Source: Apodospora peruviana
Lineage: Eukaryota > Ascomycota > Sordariomycetes > Sordariales > Lasiosphaeriaceae
DNA: 64,000 nucleotides
Assembly: GCA_033439685.1 (NCBI GenBank)
Contig: JAUEDM010000007.1
Location: 3,214,501-3,278,500 of the forward strand
Direction: 5' to 3'
Below, in pieces: positions 42,337 through 54,903 of the stretch. A program made the position numbers and the translations under genes. The notes beneath the pieces are model-generated. The model saw only the letters and a program-made list of their open reading frames with translations. It had not been told where the DNA came from and ran no database searches. The first letter of the stretch is position 1. Each line of letters begins with the position of its first letter.

Positions 42337-43153
42337 GCGCTTGCTGTTATGCGCTTGAACAAGCTTTGGAAAGATACTCGGTGGACGAGACGGAGTTATC
42401 AGTGGTAGAGAAGAGGTGCTAGGATTACCGTTATGTTTTGGGGTTTCTATTGTGAACCAGCATTGGTATGGTGTCGGGATTGGAATTGGTTCGGCGTGTT
42501 CGGGTTATTAGCCTTCGTTGTATTTCCTTGGTGATTTATTATGGTAGGACGAGCGGTGTAAATAGTCTTGTTGGAGATATTCATACTGGTGTAGAAGTAC
42601 CATCGCGTTACGGATACAGCTGTTACAGGCATCTCAAGCAGGTTCGTGAATTTTCATGTGATTTTTTATACGTACAACTAGGAGAACACTTTAAAACGAA
42701 CAAAACATGCCGTCTTCGTTCATCTTCAATTCTGAATCACTGCAACTCCAAATTCACGAGTGACAGTTTCAGCGGGGCAACTCCCGGTTACATAAGCACA
42801 CACAACTCGGTCCGTGCACCACCACCTCACCACCACCGGATGGGCGACTGGCGAGCTCCGAGCTAGCGCCGCCGGGGAACTTCAATTCGAGCTTCATTCG
42901 ACATCACCCTTATCACCGCCATCGCCCAATCCGACTCACGACGTCCTCGCTGCTCGACTACCGGATTTGGGTGTAATTGACAGCTTCAGGAAACGACAAA
43001 TCTATCCACGAATTACGGCAGGCCGACCGATTGAAGAGACCTCCTACAGGCGAGCGAGCGAGCGAGCGACGAACGAGGGTCAATTGACCGACCGGACAGA
43101 CGGGGATACAAACCACACACACACATAAGGAGAGAGAACATATAACGGACAAG
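42337..43153. other. Intergenic between FCP1 and GRIM-19 genes
   Basis: The right end contains a short GAGC microsatellite (about 43053-43070) and an ACACAC stretch in the likely 5' UTR of the next gene. No coding frame is supported. Confidence 0.5.
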
Positions 43154-44017
43154 ATGCCGCAGGATATGCCGCCCGTTGGCGGGTACGATGCTGTGCAGTT
43201 CAAGGTTGGTCTCCCTCCGTCCTTGCAAGCGAGCGAGTCTAGTCCTTTTCTTTGTAAAGGGTTGCTGTGTTTTGCGTGGGAAGCTGGTTTGCTAGACCTT
43301 TCTGTTTTTTCCTTTAGAGGAGGAGGCTGGTCGATTGGGTTTATTTTGAGGCTTGATGGTGGTGAGCTCCGGGCAGCAGTCCGGAGGCGGGGACAGACAC
43401 AAAAAGTTGGATCTGTTTACAAGATGCTGAACTTATGGCTTCGTTCCTCGCTGGCTAAATCTGTACAAAAGCTGGGCGGGCGGCCTGTTGTGAGCTAGCT
43501 AGCTAGCTGGACGGAGCTTCCGGTCACCCTTCCAACCCTACTCAACACTCTCCCTCTATATCCCCTCCCAAAAGCTAATCTTGTATACTTGTGTATAGCG
43601 CAACCTGCCCGCGAAAGGTTTCAAACCCGCCACCCTCCTCGTGGGGTGCGGCGTCGTCATGCTGTACGGGTGGTACAAACTAACCGTCGGCATCCGCGAA
43701 CAGAAGTATTTCTTTCCTTCCCCCTTTTTCCTTGGGAGAAATTCTAACAGACCTGGCAGCGAATACGCCCGCGAAAAGATGTGGTCCCGAATCCATTTGA
43801 TTCCAGCCCTGCAGGCGGAAGAGGACCGTGATCTGGTGAGGCGGTATCTTGCTGACCAGGCGCGGGAGAAGGCGCTCCTTGGAGAAAATATCAAGGTTTA
43901 TAACTCTGATCGGTACGTTTTTTCGTCGTGGATGGTGTGGGTGAGGAGGGATTTGCTGACCAAAGTAGATATGTGCGCCCTACGTTTGCAGTTACGCCTG
44001 CCGAGACTACGAAGTAG
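43154..44017 (+). CDS. NADH:ubiquinone oxidoreductase GRIM-19 (NDUFA13) subunit
   Basis: Exons 43154-43204, 43599-43705, 43760-43912 and 43969-44017 give 119 residues. The protein starts MPQDMPPVGGYDAVQFK and continues RNLPAKGFKPATLL, then one membrane segment (LLVGCGVVMLYGWYKL). Next come REKMWSRIHLIPALQAEEDR and the end VRPTFAVTPAETTK. These are the hallmarks of the fungal GRIM-19 accessory subunit of mitochondrial complex I, at the usual length. The first intron is 394 nt against 54-56 nt for the other two, so it may hold 5' regulatory sequence. Reading into that intron stays open for about 97 codons but looks non-coding. Confidence 0.92.
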
Positions 44018-45200
44018 ACCATCGAGTAAGGAGGATGGGGAAAAGAAAGGGGTTGGTTTTGGGGTCGCTGTTCAAGTAGTCAAGTCTACGGTCAACCGAT
44101 TGATGAGTGGGATGCGATATCCGCTGCCGTCATACTGGTAGATGAGGCAGGCTGTGTTTTGGTGACAGAACGTGTATATACTTATCCTACCAAGGCAGAC
44201 AGACGGAAACATGCAATCCGCAAAGCAAGATGAGTTTGATGTCCACATTTACAAGTCAGAATGCCGATACCGTAAGTGTCGGGTGGACGGGGTGAGCAAA
44301 ACGAAAAGCAGAGGGAAGTTGTTTTCGTAAGAGTCCATGAAATCCCAGTCCCTCGAGGAATGCGCCGGGGAAAGCAAAAAAGATTGCAACCGCCCCAATA
44401 AAAATAATTATGGAGGAACAAAAACATACAGCACCAGGGATTCGCTGGTCGTCACCGACCCAACTACTAGTCTGGCGATTAGTGGCTTATCTATGGGAGA
44501 GCGGACGGGATCCCGAGCTTTCCACTATCTATGGCCGTATGTGGTATGAGGATCGTGAAGTCCTGCTTATAAACTGCCGAGAGAAGTCTGACTGGGTGGC
44601 TTGTTAGCCGTGTTGCCGACTTCCTGTACCGATCATGGTTTCCTCGTTACTGGACTGATTACCTGAAGCAGCACCGGGAGAGTGGTTTCCGTTGATACCA
44701 AATAACGTGGCAGAATGTGTCTGCTCATAGGGCATGCGCACTGTGGATTCAGAACGAAAGCGAAAACTGGATGGGTGAGAAAACTTGAAGTACGGTAGGC
44801 CGTTTCCCAAACTCAAATCACCTCGACCATGAATGACACGTTTCCCGGGTGATCAAATTCGAATTCCGATGTCCGTCCTGTATCTGCAGAGATGAATACT
44901 GTGGAACCACCACTACTTCTGTACACCGACCCGCGGACGCAGGGGTGGAAATATGAGGGTAATCCAACAACACCATCCATCAATGCGCCAACAACCATGT
45001 ACTAGAACCCTTCATATATTTACGCATAGCAAGGTATCAAAGAACAAAAGAAACCATCATTACCAACGCTATCCACCCGTATGTATGTATACCAACTAAG
45101 ACTCCCGGCCCCAACTCCAGACACTAAATTACACAAAGCCCTTCCTCACCATACAGATTCATACACCATTTTAGCAAGATCCCCAAAGACATCTGGGTGT
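44018..45200. other. Intergenic between convergent genes
   Basis: 3' flanks of the GRIM-19 and condensin genes. Only chance open frames are present. Confidence 0.5.
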
Positions 45201-48200
45201 TCAAGCAACAGGAGCCTGCACCAGCTTGAACCCCTCCGAGACCAACTTGGTAATATCCTCATTCTTATGCTGCAGCAAGCCCAACGCAAACGCGACATCG
45301 TTCCAGTGGCGCTCGGTATCGCATCTCGCCAGCCGGGCAGCCAACTTTTCGGCCAACTGTTTGGCATGTTTGTCCTATTATTTCACGTCAATCATTAGCA
45401 CAACCGACTCCCTTTTCCAAAGATGTGACGGGATGCGACGTACCTTCTCCACGAACCCAAGCAAAAACCTTACAATCCTCCTAAAAGCCTCCTCATTCAA
45501 ACCCTGCTCGGCCGAAAGCAGACTAAACATGTCCACAAAGTGATTATAAACTGCATTGTCCTTGGTCGACAGTTCCGTAAAGAACATCCTCGCCAGATCC
45601 GCGATCCGCTTATCCTCATCCTCCAAACATTTCGCCATCTCGCCCAGCTGGCCCTTGACCTTGACTTGCCCGGCAAGAATCAAGAAAGTAAGCGTCATCA
45701 GACACGTCCGCTTGACAGACGGGTCCGGGTCCGCCAGTCTCCTATACAAGAAATCGGTGTTCTCGTCAATGAGATGATTGAAGCACACCGCCATATCACC
45801 AAGCGCAATCACCGCGTTACTCCGAACCGTCGCGTCGGTCGACCGTTCCATGATGGTGATCAGCAACGGCAGGTTCGCCTCACAGTACTCCGACGACACG
45901 CACATCAGCTTGGCTAAGCACAAAGTCGCCGCCTGCTGCAGACTGCGGTCTTTATATGTAGTATTGTTGGCGCAAATCTCGCTGACCATGGGGCCGAACA
46001 TGGCCAGCAGCGAGCTGGGCCCGTACAGCAGCTCACGCTCACGAATGTGCGCCATCGCTTCGGTGAAGTCGTCTTCCGATGTGCCGCCGATGAGGTCCAG
46101 CTCGTCACCTTCTTCTTCTGCCCCGTCCTTCGGTTTCTGTTGTTGAGCAGAAGATTTGCGGCTGGACGTAGAGGCAGACAAGGTGCTCGCTTCCTTGGCC
46201 GCTTGCGCACTTCTCTCCTTTTCTTGCTTGCGGCGCTTGAAGTCCAGCTCGCACAGCTCGAGGTGGACAATCTGCTTGATGGCTACATGGCCGACGATGA
46301 AGAGCAGTTGGGAGAGCGCGATGGCGTTGTCCTTCTTTTGCTTTTTCGTTGGGCTTGCAGGCGGCTGCTGCTGCTGGGACGGGCCGATGACTGTGGCGTC
46401 GCCTTCTGCATCTTCACCGTCTGCCCCAGCAGTGGGGCTGGGCATCGACTTGGTCTCGTCCCGGGAGTTCGGTCGGGAAGTCTGGGGCGAAAAGACCTCC
46501 TTTGCCTTGCGGCGGATGATCTCGGAGCAAAGAACATCCGGATGTCTGGAGATGGCGTAGATGGCATTGGTAGCTTGTTCAGCGACGCCGAACCATTCCT
46601 TGCTCTCGGTGGGCACCTCGGTGATGGCGGCCAGTTTGACCAGCACGGCGTGGTCGTTCTGCAAGCGAGAAAACTTGACGGCGGACTCTTTGGCCTGGCG
46701 GCCGGTGGGGTTGATCCGGCGAAGGGCGATGCAGGTGTACTTGGCGAGCTGCAGGTCTGCGCGTCCGTGTGGCCCGAGCCCCGTACGCAGCATTGTCTCC
46801 ATCTCGCCGACCACGATCTCTGGGTTGGCTGTGGCCAGCATCCCAAGAACAATGATGGCGCCGCGTCTTTGCGTCCGCGAGATCTCGCGCCTCTGCACAC
46901 CATAAACCTGCCACAGCTTGGCGATGACAATGTCGGGGATCAAGCCGCCCTTCATCATGGTGCTCAACAACTGCTCAAGTGAGGTGAGTTCCGCAGGTGT
47001 GGCGCCAAATGTGAGACTGATCATGTTCCGGGCGATGTAATTCGCCGCATCGTTGGGACTGAACGTCTCTGGTGCCTCGAAGAACAAGCGCTTGTAGCAC
47101 TCGATGAGATGGGTCTGCACACCCTTACCCTCATCGCTGTTGCCTTTGGTCCAGATGAGTCGGAGCATGCGACGGATGCCAATCTTGTTCTCTTCAATGT
47201 TGTAGGCATCGCCGATCTCGAAAAAATCCATGGCCTCAATTACTTCGCTCTTGTTCCTTGACCCGAGCAGCTGGCAAACAGTGCCTGTGGCCTCGTGTAG
47301 GACGTCAATGAACTTGAGCGCCTCGCTGTAATAGCGCTTTGTGAGAGTGAGTTTCTCAATTGCCTCGGAAGTGGCCGCATCTTCCTGTGCCTTCCGGATC
47401 GCCGCCACTTTCTCCTCGTCGGTCATCTCGGCGGGCTGCTTCTTGGGTGACTCGATCTGGGTGGCGTCGTCGAGCAGACCCTGGTCAGTTGTCTTGTCGC
47501 CATCAAGTCCAGGAGCATCGACGGGTGGCTTGAGCGCATCCAGCTCGGCTTGCACCTTGTCAAGACGCTCTTGCCAATCCTTTCTCGCCAACTGGGCGCC
47601 GTGCAAGGCGGTAAAGGGATGCGTCCTAATCAACGTGCCGATCAACTTGATGGCATTCCTTCTCACATGGCTGCTCTTATCCTCAAGACTACGGCAGGCC
47701 AATTCGGCAGCCTTTTGTCTGCGCTTCGGGAACTTCTGCTCCAACTCGCACAGCTTGACGTAAACCTGGATGGTCCGGGATCTGCAGTAAGGATTAATAT
47801 CGAGAAAACGCTCCTCGAGGACGTCGAAAAAGGCGTTCATCTGCGTCTTGTGGTTCTCGCCTCTCTCGTCCGACTTGCTCAAGTGTGCAAGCATATTGCC
47901 AAACACCTCGATTAACGCAGAGCGTAGCGCATACGATTCGCTGTCCAGCTGCTTGGCTAATAGCGTGACTTGCTTAATGACGAGCCTGGGCGCCAGCTCG
48001 GAAAGTTTGACCATGAAGGTGGAAACCGACTTTGGCCCTTTCGTGTCGTTGCTGTTGAACTCTTTGTTACTGAGTTCTCGGAGGATCTCGTCTGCTAGTT
48101 GGGGGTAGTCGTATTGTTCTGCGAGGATGTGGAGGAACTCGGCCATGGGTTCTGAGAGGTGTTCAAAGTAGGTCAAGTTCTGGACGATGGAGATTTGCGC

Positions 48201-49163
48201 GGCTAAAATTGGTCAGTGAACAGTTCTGGATGGGGTGGCGGTTGTGCATAACACACCATATCCATGACCGTGGTGCTTGACGGCGATGCATAGCACCTTG
48301 AAAGTGTGCATCCGAATACTGGTGTTTTTGACCCGCTGCTCACTCTCGAGTATCATATAAACTGGACGAGTCAAGAGTCCAACAAACGTGTCGCGCTCGG
48401 AGGTGGTGAGAAAGAGCTTGCCGAGCTTCAGGCGGAGGACCTTGCACATGGCGTTCAAGGCCGTTTCGAGCTGTGTCGACGAGTCCCAGCTGCCGTCCTT
48501 GTTCGCATTCGCATCCTTCTTGCTCTTGGGTTTGCCGCGCCCTCGGGTGGGCACTGTCGCGGAAGACTTCTCGGCAGCCTTGGTCTCGACGGCGGCGATA
48601 GTCCATTGCAGGAGGAAGCCGTAAATCTCGAGGAGTTGCTTGTGGTGCGCTACAAGTTCCTGTTCGTCGGATTCTAGGTCGTGGTGGATGATGTCGGCCT
48701 CGGCGGCGAGGCCCGAGGTGATCAAGTCAAAGATCTTGCTGAGCGCATGCGCGGAAAGGAAGGAGGTGTACCTGGATTGTTTGAACAGCTCAGAAATGTG
48801 CTCTTTCGCAAATTGACCTGGCGCAGAGGCCGTGTCGGGAGGACGTGGTCGGGGTAGAGGCTTGGGCGTAGCCGTCGCCGGCGACGAGGAAGAATGTATA
48901 GAGGGGAAAGAGGAAATGGGTGCACACTTTAAGAGGAACTGTAACGAGTCGAAGATCTGACTGCGCGTGATTGCATCGGGATTCTCGGCGACGGCGTCGA
49001 CAATGGGGTTGAGGACGCTGTTGATGACGCCGTTGTCTGTGAGCGACTCGGGGTCGTTTTCGCAGTCGACCAGCGCTCCGTCGGCTTCGGGCGTCGGGAT
49101 GCTGGCCGGGTCGCTCATGTAATGCTTGAGCGCATCGTTGATATCGAAGGTGATGGTGTCCAT
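45201..49163 (-). CDS. Condensin complex subunit 1 (Ycs4/Cnd1/CAP-D2)
   Basis: Exons 49163-48257, 48202-45444 and 45374-45201 give 1,279 residues; introns are 54 and 69 nt. It is a HEAT-repeat protein. The N-terminal Cnd1 region includes SQIFDSLQFLLKCAPI. A conserved stretch near 370-400 reads FFDVLEERFLDINPYCRSRT. The C-terminal Cnd1 domain (about 1035-1200) has YKDRSLQQAATLCLAKLMC, TVRSNAVIALGDMAVCFNHL and DPSVKRTCLMTLTFLILAG. A basic, low-complexity insert at about 880-1010 is typical of filamentous fungi. It is the HEAT subunit of condensin that loads on chromatin and compacts chromosomes in mitosis. It is divergent from CDC7. The last small exon supplies the end KLVQAPVA. Confidence 0.94.
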
Positions 49164-49848
49164 GGCGGGACTCTGACCGGTGCGACGCCGGCGGGGGTAT
49201 CTTGTGAAGTGGTGCGCAAGCGCAAAGAAAGAAGCAAAATTGAGAAACGAAAAAGGCGATAAAAAGCGATCGCTAATAACGACCCAGTGGTAATGTCGTC
49301 GTCGTTGTCGGCCACGTGCAGGGCGCTATGATGTTGTCGGGGGATCAAAATCGGACCAAAATGCAGGACATTTGCGGGCGGTGATGGTGTTCTGTTGTCC
49401 TAGAATTGTGGGGGGGACCCAGCAACGGACCCATTGTTTGTTGACTTTGCCCGACGCGCTGTCTGGTTGGGTCAGAGGTCGCGTCTTGGCCCGTGCTCTG
49501 ACCCCTCCATCCCACTGCAATTGCGCGCCGCTGGCTGTCTTGCTCGCACCGGGAAGTGACAACCCAGACAGCCACACCACTCCACTTGCAATCGACAAAA
49601 CTGACAGCTGACGGCACACCTTAACACACCTCACTTAACACACCCATTAACTTCTGTTATATCCCTGCCAATTGGGTGTATTCCTTTCGTTCATTTGGTT
49701 TGCTTGCTGCTGCAAGTTGTTGATGCACTGTCAATAACCTCCGCTCAGTGTTGGACAGGGCAGGCCAGCGAGGGAAAGAGCTGGACGTGGCTTTTTCTGG
49801 GTCCTTCTTTCGTGGCTTGTTTGGTCATACTCTCCCACAGTCATCAAA
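49164..49848. promoter_or_regulatory. Bidirectional promoter between condensin subunit 1 and CDC7
   Basis: 685 bp separate the two start codons. It contains a TCGCGT hexamer at 49479-49484 and an ACGCG core at 49454-49458, both resembling the MluI cell-cycle box bound by MBF in yeasts. Whether these work here is inference. Confidence 0.4.
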
Positions 49849-51446
49849 ATGACGAGCGTTGCACCTGTAAGGCGCCGGCGGGCTGAGTCGTTCCGTATCC
49901 ACGAGGACGTCCCATCAACCGAAGACACCGAAATGAACGACGACGTCGACCAGCAGGAGGGCCGCCACCACGAGGAGGAACAGGAGCAGGAAGAGGACGA
50001 AGAGCAACTGGACGAACCCCACGAGGAGCAGGAGTCGGAGTTTTCGAGCTCAGAAGACGAGATCGTGGTCGACGCCAATATCCAGCATGACATGGAGAAG
50101 CTACAGAGTGCCTTTCCCGGCTTTCGGAACATGTACCGACTAATAAAGCGTATTGGCGAGGGTACGTCCTAGCTCTGGTACAACTGCAATGGCCGCTTGC
50201 TAATCTATTGGCATTATCTCCAGGCACATTCTCCACCGTCTACAAGGCCGAAGATCTCGTCTACGACCAATACGACAACTCCTGGGACATGGAAAAGGAG
50301 AACGAGAAGTGGACGGCACCTCTCAAGAGCTTCAACTCACAGTCCAGCACAACGATCGACGACACCTCCCAGACCCAAACTGGACAGACCCAACCGCGGC
50401 GTCGCAGGCCCAAATACGTCGCCATCAAAAAGATCTACGTCACCTCCTCGCCCACCCGGATCCTCAACGAGCTCGAGCTCCTACACGTCCTGCGAAACTG
50501 CCCCTCGGTCTGCCCGCTGATCACCGCCTTCCGCCAGACCGACCAGGTGATCGCCATCCTGCCCTACTTCCGGCACGCCGACTTCCGCGAGTACTTCCGT
50601 AAGATGACGGTCCCGGACATGGCCATCTACCTGCGGTGCCTGTTTACCGCGCTGTCGAGCGTGCACTCCCACAACATCCTGCATCGTGACATCAAGCCGA
50701 CCAATTTTCTCTACGATCCAGTCACCCGCCGGGGCGTGCTGGTCGACTTTGGTCTGGCCGAGCGCGAGGGCGGCGACCGCACCCCGTGCGCCTGCCATGA
50801 GGACCCGTTGGTGCGTAAGACGCGGCTGCGCGCAGCCCACAACGCGAGCAGCGCGCCCAATAACGGCTACCCGAAGGGCGACACGCGGCCCTCGCGCCGG
50901 GCCAACCGCGCCGGCACGCGCGGCTTCCGCGCCCCCGAGGTGCTGTTCAAGTGCACCGAGCAGACGACCAAGATCGACATCTGGAGCGTGGGCGTGATCC
51001 TGCTGACCATCTTGTCGCGCCGGTTCCCTTTTTTTAATTCTGCAGATGATGTCGAGGCCCTGATTGAGATAGCGACCATTTTTGGCCAGCGGCGGATGCG
51101 TGCGGCCGGTGTGCTGCACGGGTGCATGCTCGAGACGACGATCCCGACTATTGGGATGCAGGGGTTTAATCTGGAGAGGATTATTCTGTGGAGTACCTGT
51201 CGTAGCGACACCGGTGAGACGCTTTCGGATGACGAGAAGAAGGCTGTTGAGTTTTTGAACAGGTGTCTGGATCTGGACCCAAGCAAGCGGATTAGTGCGG
51301 AGGAGGCGCTGGAGCATGACTTTTTGAAGATGGGCATGGACGAGACGACGCCGCCGCCGGGAGCTGAGGAGGGGGCTGAAGAGGAAGACGAGATGGATAT
51401 GATCAAGCCTGTTGACATACAGGCGTTGCGCGACCAGATGAGATGA
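49849..51446 (+). CDS. CDC7: CDC7 (DDK) serine/threonine protein kinase
   Basis: Exons 49849-50161 and 50224-51446 (62-nt intron) give 511 residues. After an acidic N-terminus the kinase domain begins at about residue 97. The Gly loop IGEGTFSTVY is split by the intron. The catalytic elements are Lys173 in VAIKK, Asp260 in HRDIKPTNFLY, Asp279 in VDFGLAE and the APEVLF segment. Between DFG and APE lies the long insert typical of Cdc7 kinases (CACHEDPLVRKTRLRAAHN and after). The C-lobe has DIWSVGVILLTILSRRFPFF and the DPSKRISAEEALEHDF end. With Dbf4 it phosphorylates MCM helicase to fire replication origins. Confidence 0.94.
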
Positions 51447-52072
51447 GATTCTATTAACCCTGTTGAGACACATGCCAACCGAGTGTTGCGGTGGTAGAAG
51501 CATTATGCCTGGCGTTTTTGGGGGAAGTTCGGTGTTTGGACGTGGCTGTTTGGATCAATATCTGTAAATATTACTTCATACCTACTACCTAAGGTATCTT
51601 GGAGGGATGGGAGCTGTGGTCGACGGACGGCGTTGCAGGCATTGTCATTGAGCACATAATCAAATAGATTTTGGGCAATGTAGATATCCAGCTTACTTAA
51701 ATACTAGACATTCGGCATGTCATGAATTGTCTGAGACTTCCTCCCGGTGTGTTTGATGGCCCGGTTTCTTACTGAACCTCTATTTCAGGGTTTGGGTGGT
51801 CTCGCGTCTTCACGTGACCACCTGTCACGCCCATTCATCTCACCGTGTCCAATTAAACTTTACGCGTCTTCAGTCGGGTGAACCTACTTCACTAATCCGC
51901 ACCATCGCAACTCTCATTTCAAGGCTGCATCTTCACCTCTGCCTAAGAAGATGTGAGACCATATCACTTTTCATGGTTCACTACAACATTTTGTATTCTT
52001 CATTGGCGCTTATTCTGTCGTTGCGCTCACTCAACCCTTCTTTCTCACCACCTTTTTTTTCCCCAAGCAAGG
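51447..52072. promoter_or_regulatory. Upstream region of CHL1 with an MluI-box match
   Basis: A perfect ACGCGT lies at 51862-51867, 206 bp before the CHL1 start, in a likely promoter. In yeasts this hexamer binds MBF and drives G1/S expression. Function in this fungus is inferred. Confidence 0.4.
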
Positions 52073-54903
52073 ATGGCATCACTCAATGACGACGATATCG
52101 AGACGCCGCTTAACCTTGATTTTCACCACCCTTTTACCCCATACGATGTACAGCTACGGTTTATGCGCGCAGTCTACGATGTTTTGGAGGTCGGAAACGG
52201 ACAAGTTGGTATACTGGAGAGTCCAACTGGCACCGTACGTCTCAATCCATTTTATCGTTAGAAACAAACATCCACTAATTTTTGGAGTTGTATTGGTAAC
52301 AGGGGAAATCTTTGTCGTTAATATGCGGCGCGCTCACGTGGCTTCGCAACCACAAGCGTGGGCGCTATGAGTCGACTTTTGAAGCTATCGCCGAGGGGAT
52401 GGCTGGCGAGCCGGAGTGGATGATCGAGACTGCGCTGAGGAGAAAGCGGGAGGAGTTGACGCGCAGGTGGGAGGAGAGGGAGGCGGTGTTGGCTAAGATC
52501 AGAGCGAGGGAACGAGAGAGGGAAGACGATGGGAAGCAGCGGGCTGGTAAGAAGAGACGGCTTGATGAGGATGATGGGATCGTAAGAAAAGGTAAAGGAA
52601 AGGGGAAGAGGGTTCTGGATGATGAGGAGAAGGAGTTTCTGATTGGGGATTGGGATAGCGGTGAGGGCGATGGTCGGGACGGTGACCCGCTTTCGGGGTT
52701 GAGTAGGGAGACGAGGGAGTTGTTGGAGAAAGTTGGACTTGGGTTGCCCAGGAAGATGGATGAGGACGAGGGTGAAGTTGAGGATGAGATCAAGGTCTGC
52801 CATCTTTCTATTTGTCAATTCCAGAAAGTCGCCGGTTGCTAACTGGCTCAACAGATCTACTACACCTCGCGAACACACTCCCAACTAACGCAGTTCATCT
52901 CTGAACTCCGCCGGCCGGTTTTCCCACCTTCTCTGCCATCCACGCTTATTTCGAAAGACAACAAAGAGTCGACAGAAACCGTCAAGCAGCTGCCCCTGTC
53001 CTCACGCCAAAAGCTGTGTATTAATCCCTCCGTCTCCCGGCTGGGCTCCCTCTCGGCCATCAACGACCGCTGTACCGAACTGCAGCAGTCTAAGTCGACG
53101 CAAAAATGCGCGTTCATGCCCTCGGCTGATAACCTCAAAATGACTCACCAATTTCGCGACACCGTCCTCGCGACGGTGCCAGACATCGAAGACATGTACC
53201 ATGTGGGTAAACAGCTGCAGGTGTGTCCGTACTATGCCTCGCGGACCGCCATACCTGGTGCTGAGGTCGTCACGCTGCCGTACCCGCTTCTCCTGCAGAA
53301 AAGCGCGAGAGACGCGCTGGGTATAAAATTGAAAGGGAATATCGTCATTATTGACGAGGCGCACAATATCATGGATGCTGTGGCGAATGTTCACGCTGCC
53401 GAGATTAGTCTTAGCGACCTAAGGCGGGCGAGGCAGATGTTGGGTGTTTATGTTAAGCGGTTTGGCAAGAAGCTGAAGGGCGAGAACAGGGTGACGGTTG
53501 CGCAGGTGGGAAGGGTTATTGAGTCGCTGAGTGAGTGGCTGGACACGACGATGAAAGTCAAGGGCGAACAAGGCATCGCCGACCCGAACTTACTTCTAAA
53601 AGCCCGCGGCGCAGATCAGATCAACCTGTACCAGCTGATGCGCTACATCCAGGAGTCGAAGCTGGCGTATAAAGTTGAGAGCTACGCCAGTCATGTCGAG
53701 GATGACCAGCAGCAGCAGAAAAGAAAATCATCAGCTTCCTCGCCGGTTCTACACAGTTTGGTGTCCTTCCTCACAGCACTCACCAACCTTAGCAACGAAG
53801 GCAGGGTGTTCTATCAGAAGATTACTGGTCCGCCAGCAGATATCAAGCTTTCTTACCTCTTATTGTCGCCAACCCATGCGTTTTCCTCCATTGCGTCGAG
53901 TGCGAGGGCAGTCATTCTCGCTGGCGGGACCATGTCCCCGTTTGAGGACTACAAGGCGCATCTCTTCCCTAACTTGGCACCGGAGAAGATCACCACGTTG
54001 AGCTGCGGACATGTTATTCCGTCGTCTAATCTTTGTGTCTGGACGCTCGGCTCGACGAGGCCTGTACCAGCCACGGCGGGCAACGCACCTGATGCATTCG
54101 AATTCAGCTTTCAGAAGCGCAGCGATAAGGCCATGGTGCGCCAGTTGGGCCTTGCCATCCTGAATATCTGCTCCATCGTGCCGGACGGGGTAGTCGTGTT
54201 TTTCCCTAGCTACGGCTACTTGGATGAAGTTGTCGCTGTTTGGCAGTGCCAGGTTGCAGACGAAACAAAGAGTATATGGGACCGTCTGGTTGCCAAAAAG
54301 GCGCTGTTCAGAGAAACAAAGGGCGGTTCGAGCGATGAGGTGCTGCAGAGTTATACGCAGGCGATTCTTTCTCCTGACGAAGAAAATGACACAACGAAAG
54401 GGAAGAAAGGCGGAGGAGGTGCGCTTCTGCTCAGCGTGGTCGGCGGCAAGATGAGCGAGGGCATCAACTTCTCCGACCGGCTCGGGCGGTGCGTCGTGAT
54501 TATCGGGCTGCCGTATCCGAATATCAACTCGCCGGAGTGGAAGGCCAGAATCGAGTACATTGAGTCGAGTTCGCTGTCGCGTAATCGAACTCTGGAACCA
54601 GGAGAGGGAGAGGCTGCTCAGGCTCCAGATGCGCAGGCGATAGCGGCAGCGAAACAGGCTGCCAGGGATTTCTACGAGAACGCTTGCATGCGTGCCGTCA
54701 ACCAGAGTATTGGGCGGGCGATCAGGCATCAGAACGACTATGCAGCCATCGTGCTTGTCGATCGACGGTTTGGCACGGAGAGGATACGGGGAAAGATGCC
54801 GGGCTGGATTAGGGGCGGCATGGTTGAGGGGAGCGAGAACAAGGGATTACAGGGCTTGATGGGTGCGCTGAGTGGCTTCTTTCGGGGGAAGAAGGGTGTT
54901 TAG
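52073..54903 (+). CDS. CHL1: ATP-dependent DNA helicase CHL1 (DDX11 family)
   Basis: Exons 52073-52234, 52303-52794 and 52855-54903 (introns 68 and 60 nt) give 900 residues. Motif I, ESPTGTGKS (residues 49-57), is split by the first intron. Motif Ia is IYYTSRTHSQLTQFI. Four cysteines at 273, 291, 303 and 342 fit the Fe-S cluster of XPD-like helicases. Motif II is VIIDEAHN (Asp385-His388). Later motifs include ILAGGTMSPFEDY, VVVFFPSYGYLDEV, GKMSEGINFSDRLGR and QSIGRAIRHQNDYA. It unwinds DNA and supports sister-chromatid cohesion. The second intron has an unusual donor, GTCTGC, with a good branch TGCTAAC. It stands 626 bp downstream of CDC7. Confidence 0.94.

Noticed and set aside
46047..46982. 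311-codon plus-strand open frame opposite the condensin gene
   Set aside because: Antisense shadow of a conserved HEAT-repeat exon.
50481..51503. 340-codon minus-strand open frame opposite CDC7
   Set aside because: It is antisense to the conserved kinase domain and its translation has no recognisable motif.
53860..54729. 289-codon minus-strand open frame opposite CHL1
   Set aside because: Antisense to helicase motifs; composition is not protein-like.
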